NCBI RefSeq assembly: GCF_003096815.1
Contig: NZ_QENY01000008.1
Coordinates: forward strand, 46,976-110,975
From: Hallella colorans
GTDB lineage: Bacteria > Bacteroidota > Bacteroidia > Bacteroidales > Bacteroidaceae
Reading direction: 5' to 3'
DNA length: 64,000 nucleotides
Shown: one piece after another, positions 36,993 to 45,329 of the stretch
Layout: each line of letters begins with the position of its first letter
Position numbering within the stretch: position 1 is the stretch's first letter
Made by a program: the position numbers and the translations under genes
The notes under the pieces: generated by a model
Seen by the model: only the letters and a program-made list of their open reading frames with translations
Told to the model about the DNA's origin: nothing
The model's database searches: none

Positions 36993-38126
36993 ATGATTAC
37001 ATCAGATCAAGTAAAGGATATTGTGGAGCGCACGAACAAGCTCCATCACTACCTCAACATAGACCAAAAAACAGTAGAGCTGGAAGAAGAGACGCTGCGA
37101 ACGCAAGCGCCCGATTTTTGGGAAGATCCCAAGAGGGCCGAGGCTCAAATGAAAAAGGTGAAGGCTATTGAGAAGTGGGTCAAAGGCTATAAAGAGGCAA
37201 AGCAGTTTGCCGATGAATTACAATTGGCTTACGACTATTACAAAGAAGAACTCGTTACAGAAGAAGAGGTGGATGCCGACTATGCCAAAGCTCTGAGAAC
37301 TATTGAGAATTTGGAGTTGAAAAACATGTTGAGACAGGAGGAAGATCCCATGGACGCCGTGTTGAAAATCAATTCGGGTGCCGGTGGAACCGAAAGCCAA
37401 GACTGGGCCAATATGTTGATGCGCATGTACATGCGCTGGTGCGAGGCTCATGGATATAAATTGACTATCACCAACATGCAAGACGGCGACGAGGCGGGTA
37501 TCAAAAGTGTCACCATGACAGTGGAGGGCGGTGAGTATGCCTATGGATACCTCAAGAGCGAGAATGGCGTTCACCGGTTGGTGAGAGTGTCGCCTTACAA
37601 CGCTCAGGGCAAGCGCATGACGAGTTTTGCCAGCGTTTTTGTCAGTCCTTTGGTAGATGATACTATCGAGGTGTACGTAGACCCGGCGCGAGTGAGCTGG
37701 GATACGTTCCGCTCAAGTGGCGCGGGCGGCCAAAACGTGAACAAGGTGGAGTCGGGCGTGCGCCTGCGCTATCAATATGAAGACCCAGACACGGGCGAGA
37801 AAGAAGAGATATTGATAGAGAACACCGAGACACGCGACCAGCCCAAAAACAAGGCCAAAGCCATGCAATTGTTAAAAAGCCAGCTCTATGACCGTGAGCT
37901 TAAGAAGCGCATGGAGGCACAAGCCAAGATAGAGGCTGGCAAAAAGAAAATAGAATGGGGTAGCCAAATACGTAGCTACGTGTTTGACGACCGCCGTGTA
38001 AAAGACCATCGCACGAACTATCAAACATCTGATGTGGATGGCGTGATGGACGGCGATTTGGATAATTTTATCAAAGCCTACCTCATGGAATATGCCGGAG
38101 GCGAGGAAGCTCAATCACAGTACTAA
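36993..38126 (+). CDS. prfB: Peptide chain release factor 2
   Basis: RF2 ends translation at UGA and UAA. The 377-residue protein has the GGQ motif (245-247, in SSGAGGQNVNKVESG) that enters the peptidyl-transferase centre, and its codon-recognition motif is SPY (200-202) where E. coli has SPF. Most bacterial prfB genes contain an in-frame UGA with a programmed +1 frameshift after a conserved YL; here the matching place (residues 20-24, TAC CTC AAC ATA GAC) reads straight through, so no frameshift is needed. Length is as expected for full-length RF2. Confidence 0.95.
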   Translation: MITSDQVKDIVERTNKLHHYLNIDQKTVELEEETLRTQAPDFWEDPKRAEAQMKKVKAIEKWVKGYKEAKQFADELQLAYDYYKEELVTEEEVDADYAKALRTIENLELKNMLRQEEDPMDAVLKINSGAGGTESQDWANMLMRMYMRWCEAHGYKLTITNMQDGDEAGIKSVTMTVEGGEYAYGYLKSENGVHRLVRVSPYNAQGKRMTSFASVFVSPLVDDTIEVYVDPARVSWDTFRSSGAGGQNVNKVESGVRLRYQYEDPDTGEKEEILIENTETRDQPKNKAKAMQLLKSQLYDRELKKRMEAQAKIEAGKKKIEWGSQIRSYVFDDRRVKDHRTNYQTSDVDGVMDGDLDNFIKAYLMEYAGGEEAQSQY

Positions 38127-38164
38127 CAATATCTAATGTTAAACTTTCTAATTGGAAAAATATC

Positions 38165-38353
38165 ATGAGCAAAAACAAAACAAACCCACATGAGCCTGTA
38201 CGTGAGATTAACAGTATGAGCAGGGAGGTGAAACGCATGAACAGAGAGGAAAAACAGAAAATTCATGGCGCTACAATTGTGAAATGGATCTTTAGTGTTC
38301 TCATTCTTTTGGCCATACTTTACATGATATGGACCATGACTATCGTAGGATGA
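38165..38353 (+). CDS. Small single-span membrane protein
   Basis: A 62-residue protein with a charged first half (EVKRMNREEKQKI) and one hydrophobic helix (IVKWIFSVLILLAILYMIWTM). I do not recognise a family. It starts 38 bases after prfB, and its stop codon overlaps the ATG of the CYTH gene (ATGA), which supports its being translated. The function is unknown. Confidence 0.65.
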   Translation: MSKNKTNPHEPVREINSMSREVKRMNREEKQKIHGATIVKWIFSVLILLAILYMIWTMTIVG

Positions 38354-38850
38354 GTGGGCTTGAGATAGAGCGCAAGTTCTTGGTGAGAAGAGGGGGCGAA
38401 TATAGGGATGTCGCCTTCTCAGCCAGCCATATCCAGCAAGGTTACATTCCTGCTATGGGTGCCACGGTGCGTGTGCGTGTGCGCGACGACCATGCTTTCT
38501 TGACCATCAAAGGTCGAAGCAAAGACGGTGGCCTGTCGCGATACGAGTTTGAGAAAGAGATCACGTTGGATGAAGCCAGGCATTTGATGAAGCTATGTCA
38601 AGGTGGAACCATCGACAAACATCGTTTCTTGGTCAATAGCGGCAACCACGTGTTTGAGGTGGATGAGTTTCATGGGGACAATGAGGGGCTTGTATTGGCA
38701 GAAGTGGAATTGTCAAATGTAGCCGAAGAGTATGAAAAACCCGATTTCATCGGGTTGGAGGTTACGGGTGACGCGCGTTTTTACAATTCCCACCTGTTAA
38801 CTAATCCTTATGTCGCTTGGAAAGATACCGTGCCAGAAGAGTACCGATAG
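38350..38850 (+). CDS. CYTH domain protein (triphosphatase family)
   Basis: The 166-residue protein opens with the CYTH signature EIERKF (ExExK) and continues with basic and acidic strands of the triphosphate tunnel (ATVRVRVRDD, LTIKGRS, YEFEKEI, FEVDEFHG, LVLAEVELS). Relatives cleave inorganic triphosphate or, less often, make cyclic AMP; the bacterial small members are mostly inorganic triphosphatases. The start at 38350 (MSGLEIERKF) overlaps the previous stop; an earlier in-frame ATG at 38329 would lie well inside that gene. Its last 50 bases overlap the convergent VanZ-like gene. Confidence 0.9.
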   Translation: MSGLEIERKFLVRRGGEYRDVAFSASHIQQGYIPAMGATVRVRVRDDHAFLTIKGRSKDGGLSRYEFEKEITLDEARHLMKLCQGGTIDKHRFLVNSGNHVFEVDEFHGDNEGLVLAEVELSNVAEEYEKPDFIGLEVTGDARFYNSHLLTNPYVAWKDTVPEEYR

Positions 38851-39199
38851 CGGCGCCCAAGAGCACGCCAAGGGCGTCGGCCAAGAAATCGTAAATATCA
38901 CCACTGCGGTTGCCTCCGGTGCATGTGGCTTGCACAATCTCGATGAGACCACCCATTGCAATGGGAAGGATTACGGCGCCGACGATAATTTGTGACCACC
39001 GAATATGTTTATGCCTTTGACCGTATTCGGTCAACAAAATGGCACAAAAAACGCCATACATCACTATGTGCGTCCATTTGTCTATCATCGAAACATTGCT
39101 CAACGGAGTTTCGGGAATGGGTATAAGGCATAGCGTCCAAATGGTAACAATGACGAGACAAGAGAGCGGATAATGCCTGATGATGTTGCCTATTTTCAT
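38801..39199 (-). CDS. VanZ-like membrane protein
   Basis: The 132-residue protein has four predicted membrane helices and the VanZ-family pattern: IPIPETP after the first helix, DKWTHIVMYGVF, GLIEIVQ and GDIYDFLADALGVLLGA. VanZ confers low-level teicoplanin resistance in enterococci; most VanZ-like proteins, including this one, have no assigned role. Its 3' end overlaps the CYTH gene on the other strand by 50 bases. Bacteroidota often carry one copy near housekeeping genes. Confidence 0.88.
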   Translation of the reverse strand: MKIGNIIRHYPLSCLVIVTIWTLCLIPIPETPLSNVSMIDKWTHIVMYGVFCAILLTEYGQRHKHIRWSQIIVGAVILPIAMGGLIEIVQATCTGGNRSGDIYDFLADALGVLLGAAIGTLLARYLSKRHKD

Positions 39200-39472
39200 A
39201 ATTTTGCTTACGTTTTAGGTGTAAAAGTATAGAAAAATTTACACGTGGCCAACTAATAAACAACGAAAAGAGAGATATTTGATAAAACACGCTCGCAAAA
39301 TGGGAGCTGTCAATGTGTGATGACGTTTAGTATGCTTGTTGGCTTGGGTGTCAAAGATCATAGCCCTTCGCTACACATTTGATACCTACCATATAGTCAA
39401 GTCATCGTGGCTTTCAAGCTAAGTATCGAGGCTTGACATGCAGGGAGCTGTCCATTGAGTATAATTTGAGAT

Positions 39473-40366
39473 ATGAAACTGAAAGATTTTTTCTATTTCA
39501 ACCGTTCAGACCGTGCGGTGTTGCTTTTCTTTCTATGTCTCGCGGTAGTTTCCATGGCATTTATCTTTATTGTTGGCGGGGATGGAGAAGACACTATTTT
39601 GGATACAGAAGACACGTTGTCACGACGAGATTTGCCCTATTCATCGTACTATTCACATGCAAATCGTCATTACATTGAGGCAGAAAACAGACAAGTGGAA
39701 CGGTTTGCTTTCGATCCCAATACGGCCGATAGCACAGAGCTATTGCGATTAGGCTTGCATTACTGGCAGGTCAGAAACATATACAAATACCGCGCGGCGG
39801 GTGGCGTTTACCTTCGACCGGCCGATTTCGCCCGTCTTTATGGCCTTACACGTAAACAGTATAGAGAGCTTGAGCCTTATATACACATCAGTAGTGACTA
39901 TGCCCCTGCTGCCGGCCTTTTTGCTGAGGAAAGACATGAGCGGCGTGACACTACACACCGATATCCCACAAAACTAAAAGTGGGGGAGCAGTTGGACCTC
40001 AACCTTAGTGATACCACCGCGTTGCAACGCGTACCCGGTATTGGTCCCTATTTTGCTGGCAGGATAGTGCGTTATCGCCAGAGGTTGGGAGGATTTTATA
40101 GCGCACGACAGTTGAAAGAAATAGAGGATTTTCCAGAGGAGGCCATTTTTTTCTTCCGCACAAGTAACAATATACATAAAATCAACGTCAATATGTTGAA
40201 GCTAAATGAGCTGAAGCGACATCCTTACATCAATTATTATCAAGCCAAAGCTATCATAGACTACCGCCGTTTACGCGGTCCGCTACACAGTTTGGACGAA
40301 TTACGATTGCTCAAGGATTTCACCGCGGAGGATATAGCACGGCTTCAACATTATGTCATTTTTTAA
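39473..40366 (+). CDS. Membrane-anchored helix-hairpin-helix protein (ComEA-like)
   Basis: The 297-residue protein has an N-terminal membrane helix (about 14-34) and then at least three ComEA-type helix-hairpin-helix units (FDPNTADSTELLRLGL; LNLSDTTALQRVPGIG; INVNMLKLNELKRHPYI). Such motifs bind DNA without sequence preference; ComEA is the periplasmic DNA receptor for uptake in naturally competent bacteria. Whether this protein takes part in DNA uptake here is not known; no other com gene is in the window. The next gene starts within its last codons (depending on start choice). Confidence 0.85.
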   Translation: MKLKDFFYFNRSDRAVLLFFLCLAVVSMAFIFIVGGDGEDTILDTEDTLSRRDLPYSSYYSHANRHYIEAENRQVERFAFDPNTADSTELLRLGLHYWQVRNIYKYRAAGGVYLRPADFARLYGLTRKQYRELEPYIHISSDYAPAAGLFAEERHERRDTTHRYPTKLKVGEQLDLNLSDTTALQRVPGIGPYFAGRIVRYRQRLGGFYSARQLKEIEDFPEEAIFFFRTSNNIHKINVNMLKLNELKRHPYINYYQAKAIIDYRRLRGPLHSLDELRLLKDFTAEDIARLQHYVIF

Positions 40367-40379
40367 TAAACCAATGCTT

Positions 40380-40856
40380 ATGAAAAAGATTTTATGGATG
40401 TTATTGCTCTTGGTTAACTTTCAGTGGGTATCGGCACAGGAGGCGCAGGCACTGATCAACGAGTTTAAAACACAGAAGAGTGCCGAGTATATGAATGTGT
40501 CCCACGCTATGATGGGAATAGCGGCTTTAAAGGTAAAAAATGATAATGTCAATGCTCTGCTAAAACAAATAAAGACGATGAAAATCTTGGAGCTTAGCGA
40601 ATGTGACAAAAATGTACGCAAAAAGTTTATCGAAAAAGCTCAAAAACTTACTGCCAAGGGATACGAGGAATGCACCCGTGTACGTGACGGAGACGATAAT
40701 GCGCTTATCTTGATGAAGGGCAACGACAAGGTGATAAACGAGTTGTTGGTGCTTTCAAACGATAAGAATGATTGCACTTGTGTGTTAGTGATAGGCCAAA
40801 TAGACATGAATAGTTTACAGGGAGTAATCGACATGGTTGAAGTCAATGCTGACTAA
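40380..40856 (+). CDS. DUF4252 domain protein with signal peptide
   Basis: The protein (158 residues from ATG 40380) has a signal peptide ending VSAQ and a small body with features of DUF4252 (EAQALINEFKTQKSAEYMNVSHAMM, a cysteine pair DCTCVLVIG, and a DMVE near the end). The family is of unknown function, secreted or outer-membrane associated in Bacteroidota. Starts at 40374 or even 40353 are possible but would extend the signal peptide with polar residues. It is followed by a strong bidirectional terminator. Confidence 0.8.
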   Translation: MKKILWMLLLLVNFQWVSAQEAQALINEFKTQKSAEYMNVSHAMMGIAALKVKNDNVNALLKQIKTMKILELSECDKNVRKKFIEKAQKLTAKGYEECTRVRDGDDNALILMKGNDKVINELLVLSNDKNDCTCVLVIGQIDMNSLQGVIDMVEVNAD

Positions 40857-40922
40857 GTGTATGATGATAGGCTAAACCCTCCGTGAGATAATCGAAAGCC
40901 TGTTCACAAACATGTAAAAACA

Positions 40923-40965
40923 AACACCAATCATACTGGACGACCAGCTTGATTGGTGTTTTTTC
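40923..40965. terminator. Bidirectional terminator between DUF4252 gene and tRNA-Pro
   Basis: An 11-bp perfect stem (40923-40933 with 40950-40960) with an inner CTGG/CCAG helix and ACGA loop is followed by TTTTTT on the plus strand. The minus strand is T-rich after the stem as well. Confidence 0.8.
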
Positions 40966-40970
40966 TTTGG

Positions 40971-41043
40971 TCGGGATGAGGCGACTCGAACGCCCGACCC
41001 CTACGTCCCGAACGTAGTGCGCTACCAACTGCGCTACATCCCG
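40971..41043 (-). tRNA. tRNA-Pro (anticodon CGG)
   Basis: The minus strand folds as a full cloverleaf: acceptor CGGGATG/CATCCCG, D arm GCGC, anticodon arm CTACG-TTCGGGA-CGTAG, T arm with TTCGAGT loop. The anticodon CGG reads proline codon CCG. After the discriminator A the genome has CCA (40970-40968), so the 3' end may be encoded. Confidence 0.97.
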
Positions 41044-41093
41044 ATAGTCAAACATAGAGCGTGGAATGACTGTCCATGCTTTCTTTGACGATG

Positions 41094-41101
41094 CAAAGTT
41101 A
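41094..41101 (-). promoter_or_regulatory. -7 element before tRNA-Pro
   Basis: TAACTTTG on the minus strand, about 50 bases upstream of the tRNA. The -33 position does not hold a good TTTG. Confidence 0.45.
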
Positions 41102-41141
41102 CATCTTTTTTCTGAAATGTATGCATTTTTTCATGGAAATG

Positions 41142-41173
41142 TTTGGAGGATTAAGTAAAATGCCTTACCTTTG
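41142..41173 (+). promoter_or_regulatory. Bacteroidota promoter for tRNA-Phe
   Basis: TTTG (41142-41145), 20 bases, TACCTTTG (41166-41173): full consensus. Transcription would begin near 41179, 13 bases before the tRNA. Confidence 0.75.
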
Positions 41174-41191
41174 CAAACGCAATACAAAAGA

Positions 41192-41264
41192 GGTACCTTA
41201 GCTCAGGTGGTAGAGCAATGGACTGAAAATCCATGTGTCCTTGGTTCAACTCCAAGAGGTACCA
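41192..41264 (+). tRNA. tRNA-Phe (anticodon GAA)
   Basis: A full cloverleaf: acceptor GGTACCT/AGGTACC, anticodon arm ATGGA-CTGAAAA-TCCAT with anticodon GAA (phenylalanine), and a T arm with TTCAACT. CCA is not encoded; the base after the discriminator A is C followed by TT. Confidence 0.97.
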
Positions 41265-41281
41265 CTTCCTCCTTTCATTCG

Positions 41282-41316
41282 GCCCGGATTTCACCACGTG
41301 TGATTCCGGGCTTTTT
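41282..41316 (+). terminator. Terminator after tRNA-Phe
   Basis: GCCCGGA (41282-41288) pairs with TCCGGGC (41305-41311), with an inner TCAC/GTGA helix, followed by TTTTT. Confidence 0.8.
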
Positions 41317-41321
41317 CTAAA

Positions 41322-42644
41322 TTACAACTCCTTTGTTAGCTCTGCGAGATGTATGCCGTTGGAGCCCTTAACAAGTATATACCATCCATTGGGTGTGTCT
41401 GTGGCGATGGCCTTTTTTACCTCATCCACATTGTTAAATTTGCGAAAGGGGCTGTCGGTCTTGCCAAATTCCTCTCCCACTAACCACACTTTGTCAAATC
41501 CAGAAACTTTGAGCATGTCGACTATCTTCTGATGTTCGACCTTGCTCACGTCGCCCAGCTCGCGCATGTCGCCAAGGATGGCCATCTTGGGTTGCGCTAC
41601 ATGTATGCGCTTAAAGTTGTCTATAGCTGCCGACATGCTTGTGGGATTGGCGTTGTAAGCGTCTACGATGACATGGTTTTTGGCCGTTTCCATCAGTTGG
41701 GAGCGATTGTTGGCAGGCGTGTAGCTCTCCAATGCGTGGCAGATCTGCTGTGGCGATACTCCAAAATGCAATCCTACGGCAATGGCGGCTAACATGTTAT
41801 CCAAGTTGTAAGTGCCAATAAGATGTGTCGTAACCTCATAAGTGGTTTCGTCATGGAGGCTGGTGGCCATTGCGGCTGCCCATTTGAAACGCAAGAAAGG
41901 CTCACAACTCACCACCTCGCCGCGTACTTGCGCCATAGCGTCTTGGCCGTAGCTGACAATGCGCTCAAGCCCACGCTCGTGGGCCATTGCCATCAAATAC
42001 TCGTTGTCGGTATTGAGAAACGTCAAGGCTTGATGAGCCTTCAGGAAATCGTATAGCTCACCTTTGGCCCTCATCACGCCCTCGAACGAGCCAAAGCCTT
42101 GCAAATGGGCGCGCCCTACATTGGTGATCAGACCACAGGTTGGCTCCACGTAGTCTACCAATTTCTTGATGTCTCCCACGTGCGAGGCCCCCATCTCCAC
42201 TACTGCCATTTGATGGTCGGCGTTCAGTCGCAACAGTGTTTGGGGCACACCCACATCGTTGTTGAAGTTGCCCTCTGTGTGCATCACATTAAATTTCTCC
42301 GCCAACACCGCCGAAAGCAGTTCCTTGGTCGTGGTCTTGCCATTGGTGCCAGTTATTCCCACGACTGGAATGTGGAATTGCCTGCGATGCTCACGCGCTA
42401 TCTCCTTGTAGGCCACGAGGCAATCGTCCACCACGATGAAACGGTCGTCACCATCGATAGCGTACTCCTTCTCGTCAATGATAGCGTAGCTGCAACCCTT
42501 GTCGAGCGCGGATTTGGCAAATTTGTTGCCGTCAAACGAAGTGCCTTTCAAGGCTATGAAAATACTTCCCGTGGGGCAATTTCTGCTGTCGGTGGTAATC
42601 AGGGGGTGTTGTTTGTACAAATTGTACAGTGCTTTAACATTCAT
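41322..42644 (-). CDS. murF: UDP-N-acetylmuramoyl-tripeptide--D-alanyl-D-alanine ligase MurF
   Basis: MurF adds D-Ala-D-Ala to the UDP-MurNAc-tripeptide, completing the pentapeptide that MraY uses. It has the GTNGKTTTKE ATP loop, the motif VVEMGASHVGDIKKLVD, and the tail with VIVDAYNANPTSM, typical of MurF. I use the ATG at 42644 (MNVKALYNLYKQHPLITTDSR): the segment upstream to 42749 is not conserved in the family. Length is 440 residues. The gene lies outside the dcw cluster, as is common in Bacteroidota. The kinase gene upstream ends 120 bases before it and may share its transcript. Confidence 0.95.
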   Translation of the reverse strand: MNVKALYNLYKQHPLITTDSRNCPTGSIFIALKGTSFDGNKFAKSALDKGCSYAIIDEKEYAIDGDDRFIVVDDCLVAYKEIAREHRRQFHIPVVGITGTNGKTTTKELLSAVLAEKFNVMHTEGNFNNDVGVPQTLLRLNADHQMAVVEMGASHVGDIKKLVDYVEPTCGLITNVGRAHLQGFGSFEGVMRAKGELYDFLKAHQALTFLNTDNEYLMAMAHERGLERIVSYGQDAMAQVRGEVVSCEPFLRFKWAAAMATSLHDETTYEVTTHLIGTYNLDNMLAAIAVGLHFGVSPQQICHALESYTPANNRSQLMETAKNHVIVDAYNANPTSMSAAIDNFKRIHVAQPKMAILGDMRELGDVSKVEHQKIVDMLKVSGFDKVWLVGEEFGKTDSPFRKFNNVDEVKKAIATDTPNGWYILVKGSNGIHLAELTKEL

Positions 42645-42764
42645 ATTTAATGATATTCTTTTGAGCTGCAAGATATGTATTTGGGGATATGTAGGGTTTG
42701 TCAATGTGGCAATATTGCCAGACAATTTTGCCGAAATGCCTTGATGCAAACCCCTTTGACGTCG

Positions 42765-43802
42765 TTATCGGTCTATTCGGCCACCTTTAGCTGTCATGTT
42801 AGCGATTATTTCGTCTTCTGTTACCAAGTTTTGGTCGCCCGAAATCGTATTTTTAAGGGCGGAGGCCGACACCGAAAATTCCAAGCACTGTCGGTCATCG
42901 CCCGGCCATCGGTGCATGGCATGGATAAAGGCCGCTACCCAAGCATCGCCCACACCCATCTGATCCACGATGGGATTGATGTCCCAAATGCGTGATGTGC
43001 GTATCTCGCCGTCCACCCATAGCACTCCTGCGTTGATGTGATGCTGAAACGATAGCTGGTTGCGATGGGCCATCAGCATGCGCCGGCAGTTGGGAAACAT
43101 GCGGTGTACCTTGTCAAAATACCGACGGTAAGCGTCCAAATCGAACTGATACGAATTGTCCAGCGCGTTGAAAGGGATAGGCTCAAGGTCGGTGGCCACA
43201 TACCATTCGTTTTGGTCTCCAAAAACAAAGGCGCTGTATTTCATCAGCTCTTGCGTAGCCGTTCGGGCGTCAGCGCCAGGATATTTCCACAGCGACGATC
43301 TATAATTGATGTCGCACGACAATTCTATGCCACGCTCATGGGCCATCTCCACGGCATCCATCGTCGTGTCGAGAGCGGCCTTACTTGTAGCGCATGTTAT
43401 GCCGGAGCAGTGAAACAACGTGGCATCGGCGAGCACAGGCTCCCAGTTTATGTCGCCATACTCCATCGTGTTAAACGACGATCCGTCTCTGTCGTACACC
43501 ACTTGTGTGCCTCGAAAAGCTGCCGAAGGTTCAAAATAGTAGGTGCCCAACCGTTTACCCCTGCGCGCCACGTGCGATACATCCAGTCCCAACTGTCGCA
43601 GGTGCATCAACGCCGCCTCGCCAAGGTTGTTGTCAGGAACGCTTGTCACATACTCCACGCGGTCGCCAAGCTGGGCCAAACTCACTGCCACGTTGGCTTC
43701 TGAGCCTCCATAATTGGCATCAAATCCACCTGTTTGGAACAACCGCTGACTGTCGTTTTTTGACAGTCGGAGTAGAATTTCTCCAAAAGTTACTACTTTC
43801 AT
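42765..43802 (-). CDS. PfkB-family sugar kinase, probable 2-dehydro-3-deoxygluconokinase
   Basis: The 345-residue protein (ATG at 43802, or 43808) is a PfkB/ribokinase member: N-terminal VVTFGEILLRLS, GGSEANVAVSLAQLG for sugar binding, and the catalytic region QMGVGDAWVAAFIHAM, where GxGD holds the base. The N-terminal motif is that of Bacteroidota KDG kinases, which phosphorylate 2-keto-3-deoxygluconate from uronate breakdown. No uronate isomerase or KDPG aldolase gene is next to it, so the substrate is a family-based guess. A terminator hairpin separates it from ackA upstream. Confidence 0.85.
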   Translation of the reverse strand: MKVVTFGEILLRLSKNDSQRLFQTGGFDANYGGSEANVAVSLAQLGDRVEYVTSVPDNNLGEAALMHLRQLGLDVSHVARRGKRLGTYYFEPSAAFRGTQVVYDRDGSSFNTMEYGDINWEPVLADATLFHCSGITCATSKAALDTTMDAVEMAHERGIELSCDINYRSSLWKYPGADARTATQELMKYSAFVFGDQNEWYVATDLEPIPFNALDNSYQFDLDAYRRYFDKVHRMFPNCRRMLMAHRNQLSFQHHINAGVLWVDGEIRTSRIWDINPIVDQMGVGDAWVAAFIHAMHRWPGDDRQCLEFSVSASALKNTISGDQNLVTEDEIIANMTAKGGRIDR

Positions 43803-43900
43803 GTTCAAAAATCGTTGCCTTCACACCATGCGTGAAGATGGTTGTGTATCAAGGTGTAGGCGTTAAAAAACGTGTCTTTCTATCGTCTGTCCTTGTTGTT

Positions 43901-43935
43901 AAAAAACATTCCCCTCACCTATTGTGGGTGAGGGG
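43901..43935 (-). terminator. Terminator after ackA
   Basis: On the minus strand CCCCTCACC (43935-43927) pairs with GGTGAGGGG (43919-43911) around a 7-base loop, followed by AATG and a run of six T. Confidence 0.85.
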
Positions 43936-43951
43936 AGCGATGAGCGGTTTG

Positions 43952-45154
43952 TTATTTCTTGGCCTCAACCAAATCGCGCGTGTCTCGTGCTATGACTATT
44001 TCCTCGTCGGTAGGTATCAATACCACCTTCACCTTTGAGTCGTCAGCCGAAATCACCTTCTCCACGCCGCGGCAATTGTTGCGCTCGGCATCCATCTTGA
44101 TACCCAGAAAATCCAGTCCCTCGCATGCCGTTATGCGCAAGCTTGCTTGGTTTTCGCCCACACCGGCGGTCCACACGATGATGTCCACGCCACCCATTGC
44201 GGCCGCGTAGGCACCTATATATTTCTTGATGCGATAGCTATACATTTTCATACCCAAAATGGCGCGCTCGTCTCCAGCGGCCTCTGCCGCCTCGATCTCT
44301 CTCATGTCGCTCGATATTCCGGTAATGCCGAGCATGCCACTCTCCTTGTTCAGGAAGTCGGCCATTTCTTGCGGAGCCTTGCCAAGTTTATCCATCAGGT
44401 AGGTCACAGCACTTGGGTCGATGTCGCCCGACCGGCTACCCATCATGAGTCCGGCCAACGGTGTCAGTCCCATGGAAGTGTCTATCACCTTGCCATACTT
44501 CACCGCCGCCATCGAAGCGCCATTGCCTATGTGGCACGTTATAATGCGTTTCTTGGTGATATCCTCGCCCAGAAACTCGCAAACGCGGTGTGACACATAG
44601 CGGTGGCTGGTGCTATGGAAGCCGTATCGGCGCACATGGTATTTTTTGTACAGTTCGTAAGGCACGGCGTACAGGTAGGCATAATCGGGCATGGTGCTGT
44701 GGAAGGCGTTGTCAAACACCACCACTTGCGGCACGTTTGGCATCAGCGTGCCCACCGCGCGAATACCACGCAGGTGGCCAGCGTTGTGCACCGGTGCCAG
44801 ATCTATGAGGCTCTCAATGCCCACCTCTACCTCTGGCGTCACCAAACAACTCTTTTCAAACAAGTCGCCACCTTGCACGATGCGATGCCCCACGGCATCT
44901 ATCTCGTCCACGCTCTTCAGTGAGCCGATCTCCGGGTCGAGCAAAACCTTGAATACCAAGGCCACGCCCTCTTTGTGTGTGGGCAGGTCTGCCATGATCT
45001 TCTTGCTCTCGCCATTGTCGAGTTTCACTTTGATAAAAGCCTCGTCGAGACCTATACGCTCCACGCCACCTTGTGCCAGCACTTTCTCGCCAGCCATATC
45101 GTACAGCTTGTATTTAATAGAACTGCTGCCACAGTTCAAAACTAAAACTTTCAT
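43952..45154 (-). CDS. ackA: Acetate kinase
   Basis: AckA makes ATP and acetate from acetyl phosphate and ADP. Family motifs are VLVLNCGSSSIKYKLYD at the start, RRYGFHSTSHRYVSHRV, HIGNGASMAAVKYG, SRSGDIDPSAVTYL and FTGGVGENQ-like TAGVGENQAS. The ATG at 45154 (MKVLVLNCG) is right; an in-frame codon 36 bases upstream adds residues outside the family. It has 400 residues. It follows pta by about 175 bases on the same strand; together they turn acetyl-CoA into acetate and ATP, the main energy-yielding end of fermentation in these bacteria. Confidence 0.97.
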   Translation of the reverse strand: MKVLVLNCGSSSIKYKLYDMAGEKVLAQGGVERIGLDEAFIKVKLDNGESKKIMADLPTHKEGVALVFKVLLDPEIGSLKSVDEIDAVGHRIVQGGDLFEKSCLVTPEVEVGIESLIDLAPVHNAGHLRGIRAVGTLMPNVPQVVVFDNAFHSTMPDYAYLYAVPYELYKKYHVRRYGFHSTSHRYVSHRVCEFLGEDITKKRIITCHIGNGASMAAVKYGKVIDTSMGLTPLAGLMMGSRSGDIDPSAVTYLMDKLGKAPQEMADFLNKESGMLGITGISSDMREIEAAEAAGDERAILGMKMYSYRIKKYIGAYAAAMGGVDIIVWTAGVGENQASLRITACEGLDFLGIKMDAERNNCRGVEKVISADDSKVKVVLIPTDEEIVIARDTRDLVEAKK

Positions 45155-45288
45155 ATTTTCTTTTTGATGTTTTATATTTCTTCTTTCCAAATATTATTTG
45201 GCTGTTATTCCAATCTTCAATTTGAAGAAATACGTAGTTTTTCTCGCCCTTTTCAATTTCTGATTATTAACTTAGAACAGTCTTTGTC

Positions 45289-45315
45289 ATAATGGTGAAT
45301 TGAAAATTGTGAATT
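45289..45315. repeat. Short AATTGAAAATTGTGAATTG repeat, copy near pta
   Basis: The stretch GTGAATTGAAAATTGTGAAT and its neighbours between ackA and pta resembles another at 48539-48566 (GAATTGAAAATTATGAATTG). Such low-complexity GAATT runs are frequent in Bacteroidota intergenic regions; a function is not known. Confidence 0.5.
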
Positions 45316-45329
45316 GTAAAATGTAAATA

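Noticed and set aside
36993..37070. Programmed frameshift in prfB
   Set aside because: The frame is continuous through the usual YL site with no stop codon.
38801..39199. VanZ as evidence of glycopeptide resistance
   Set aside because: VanZ-like proteins are widespread with no resistance role, and there are no vanA, vanH or vanX genes nearby.
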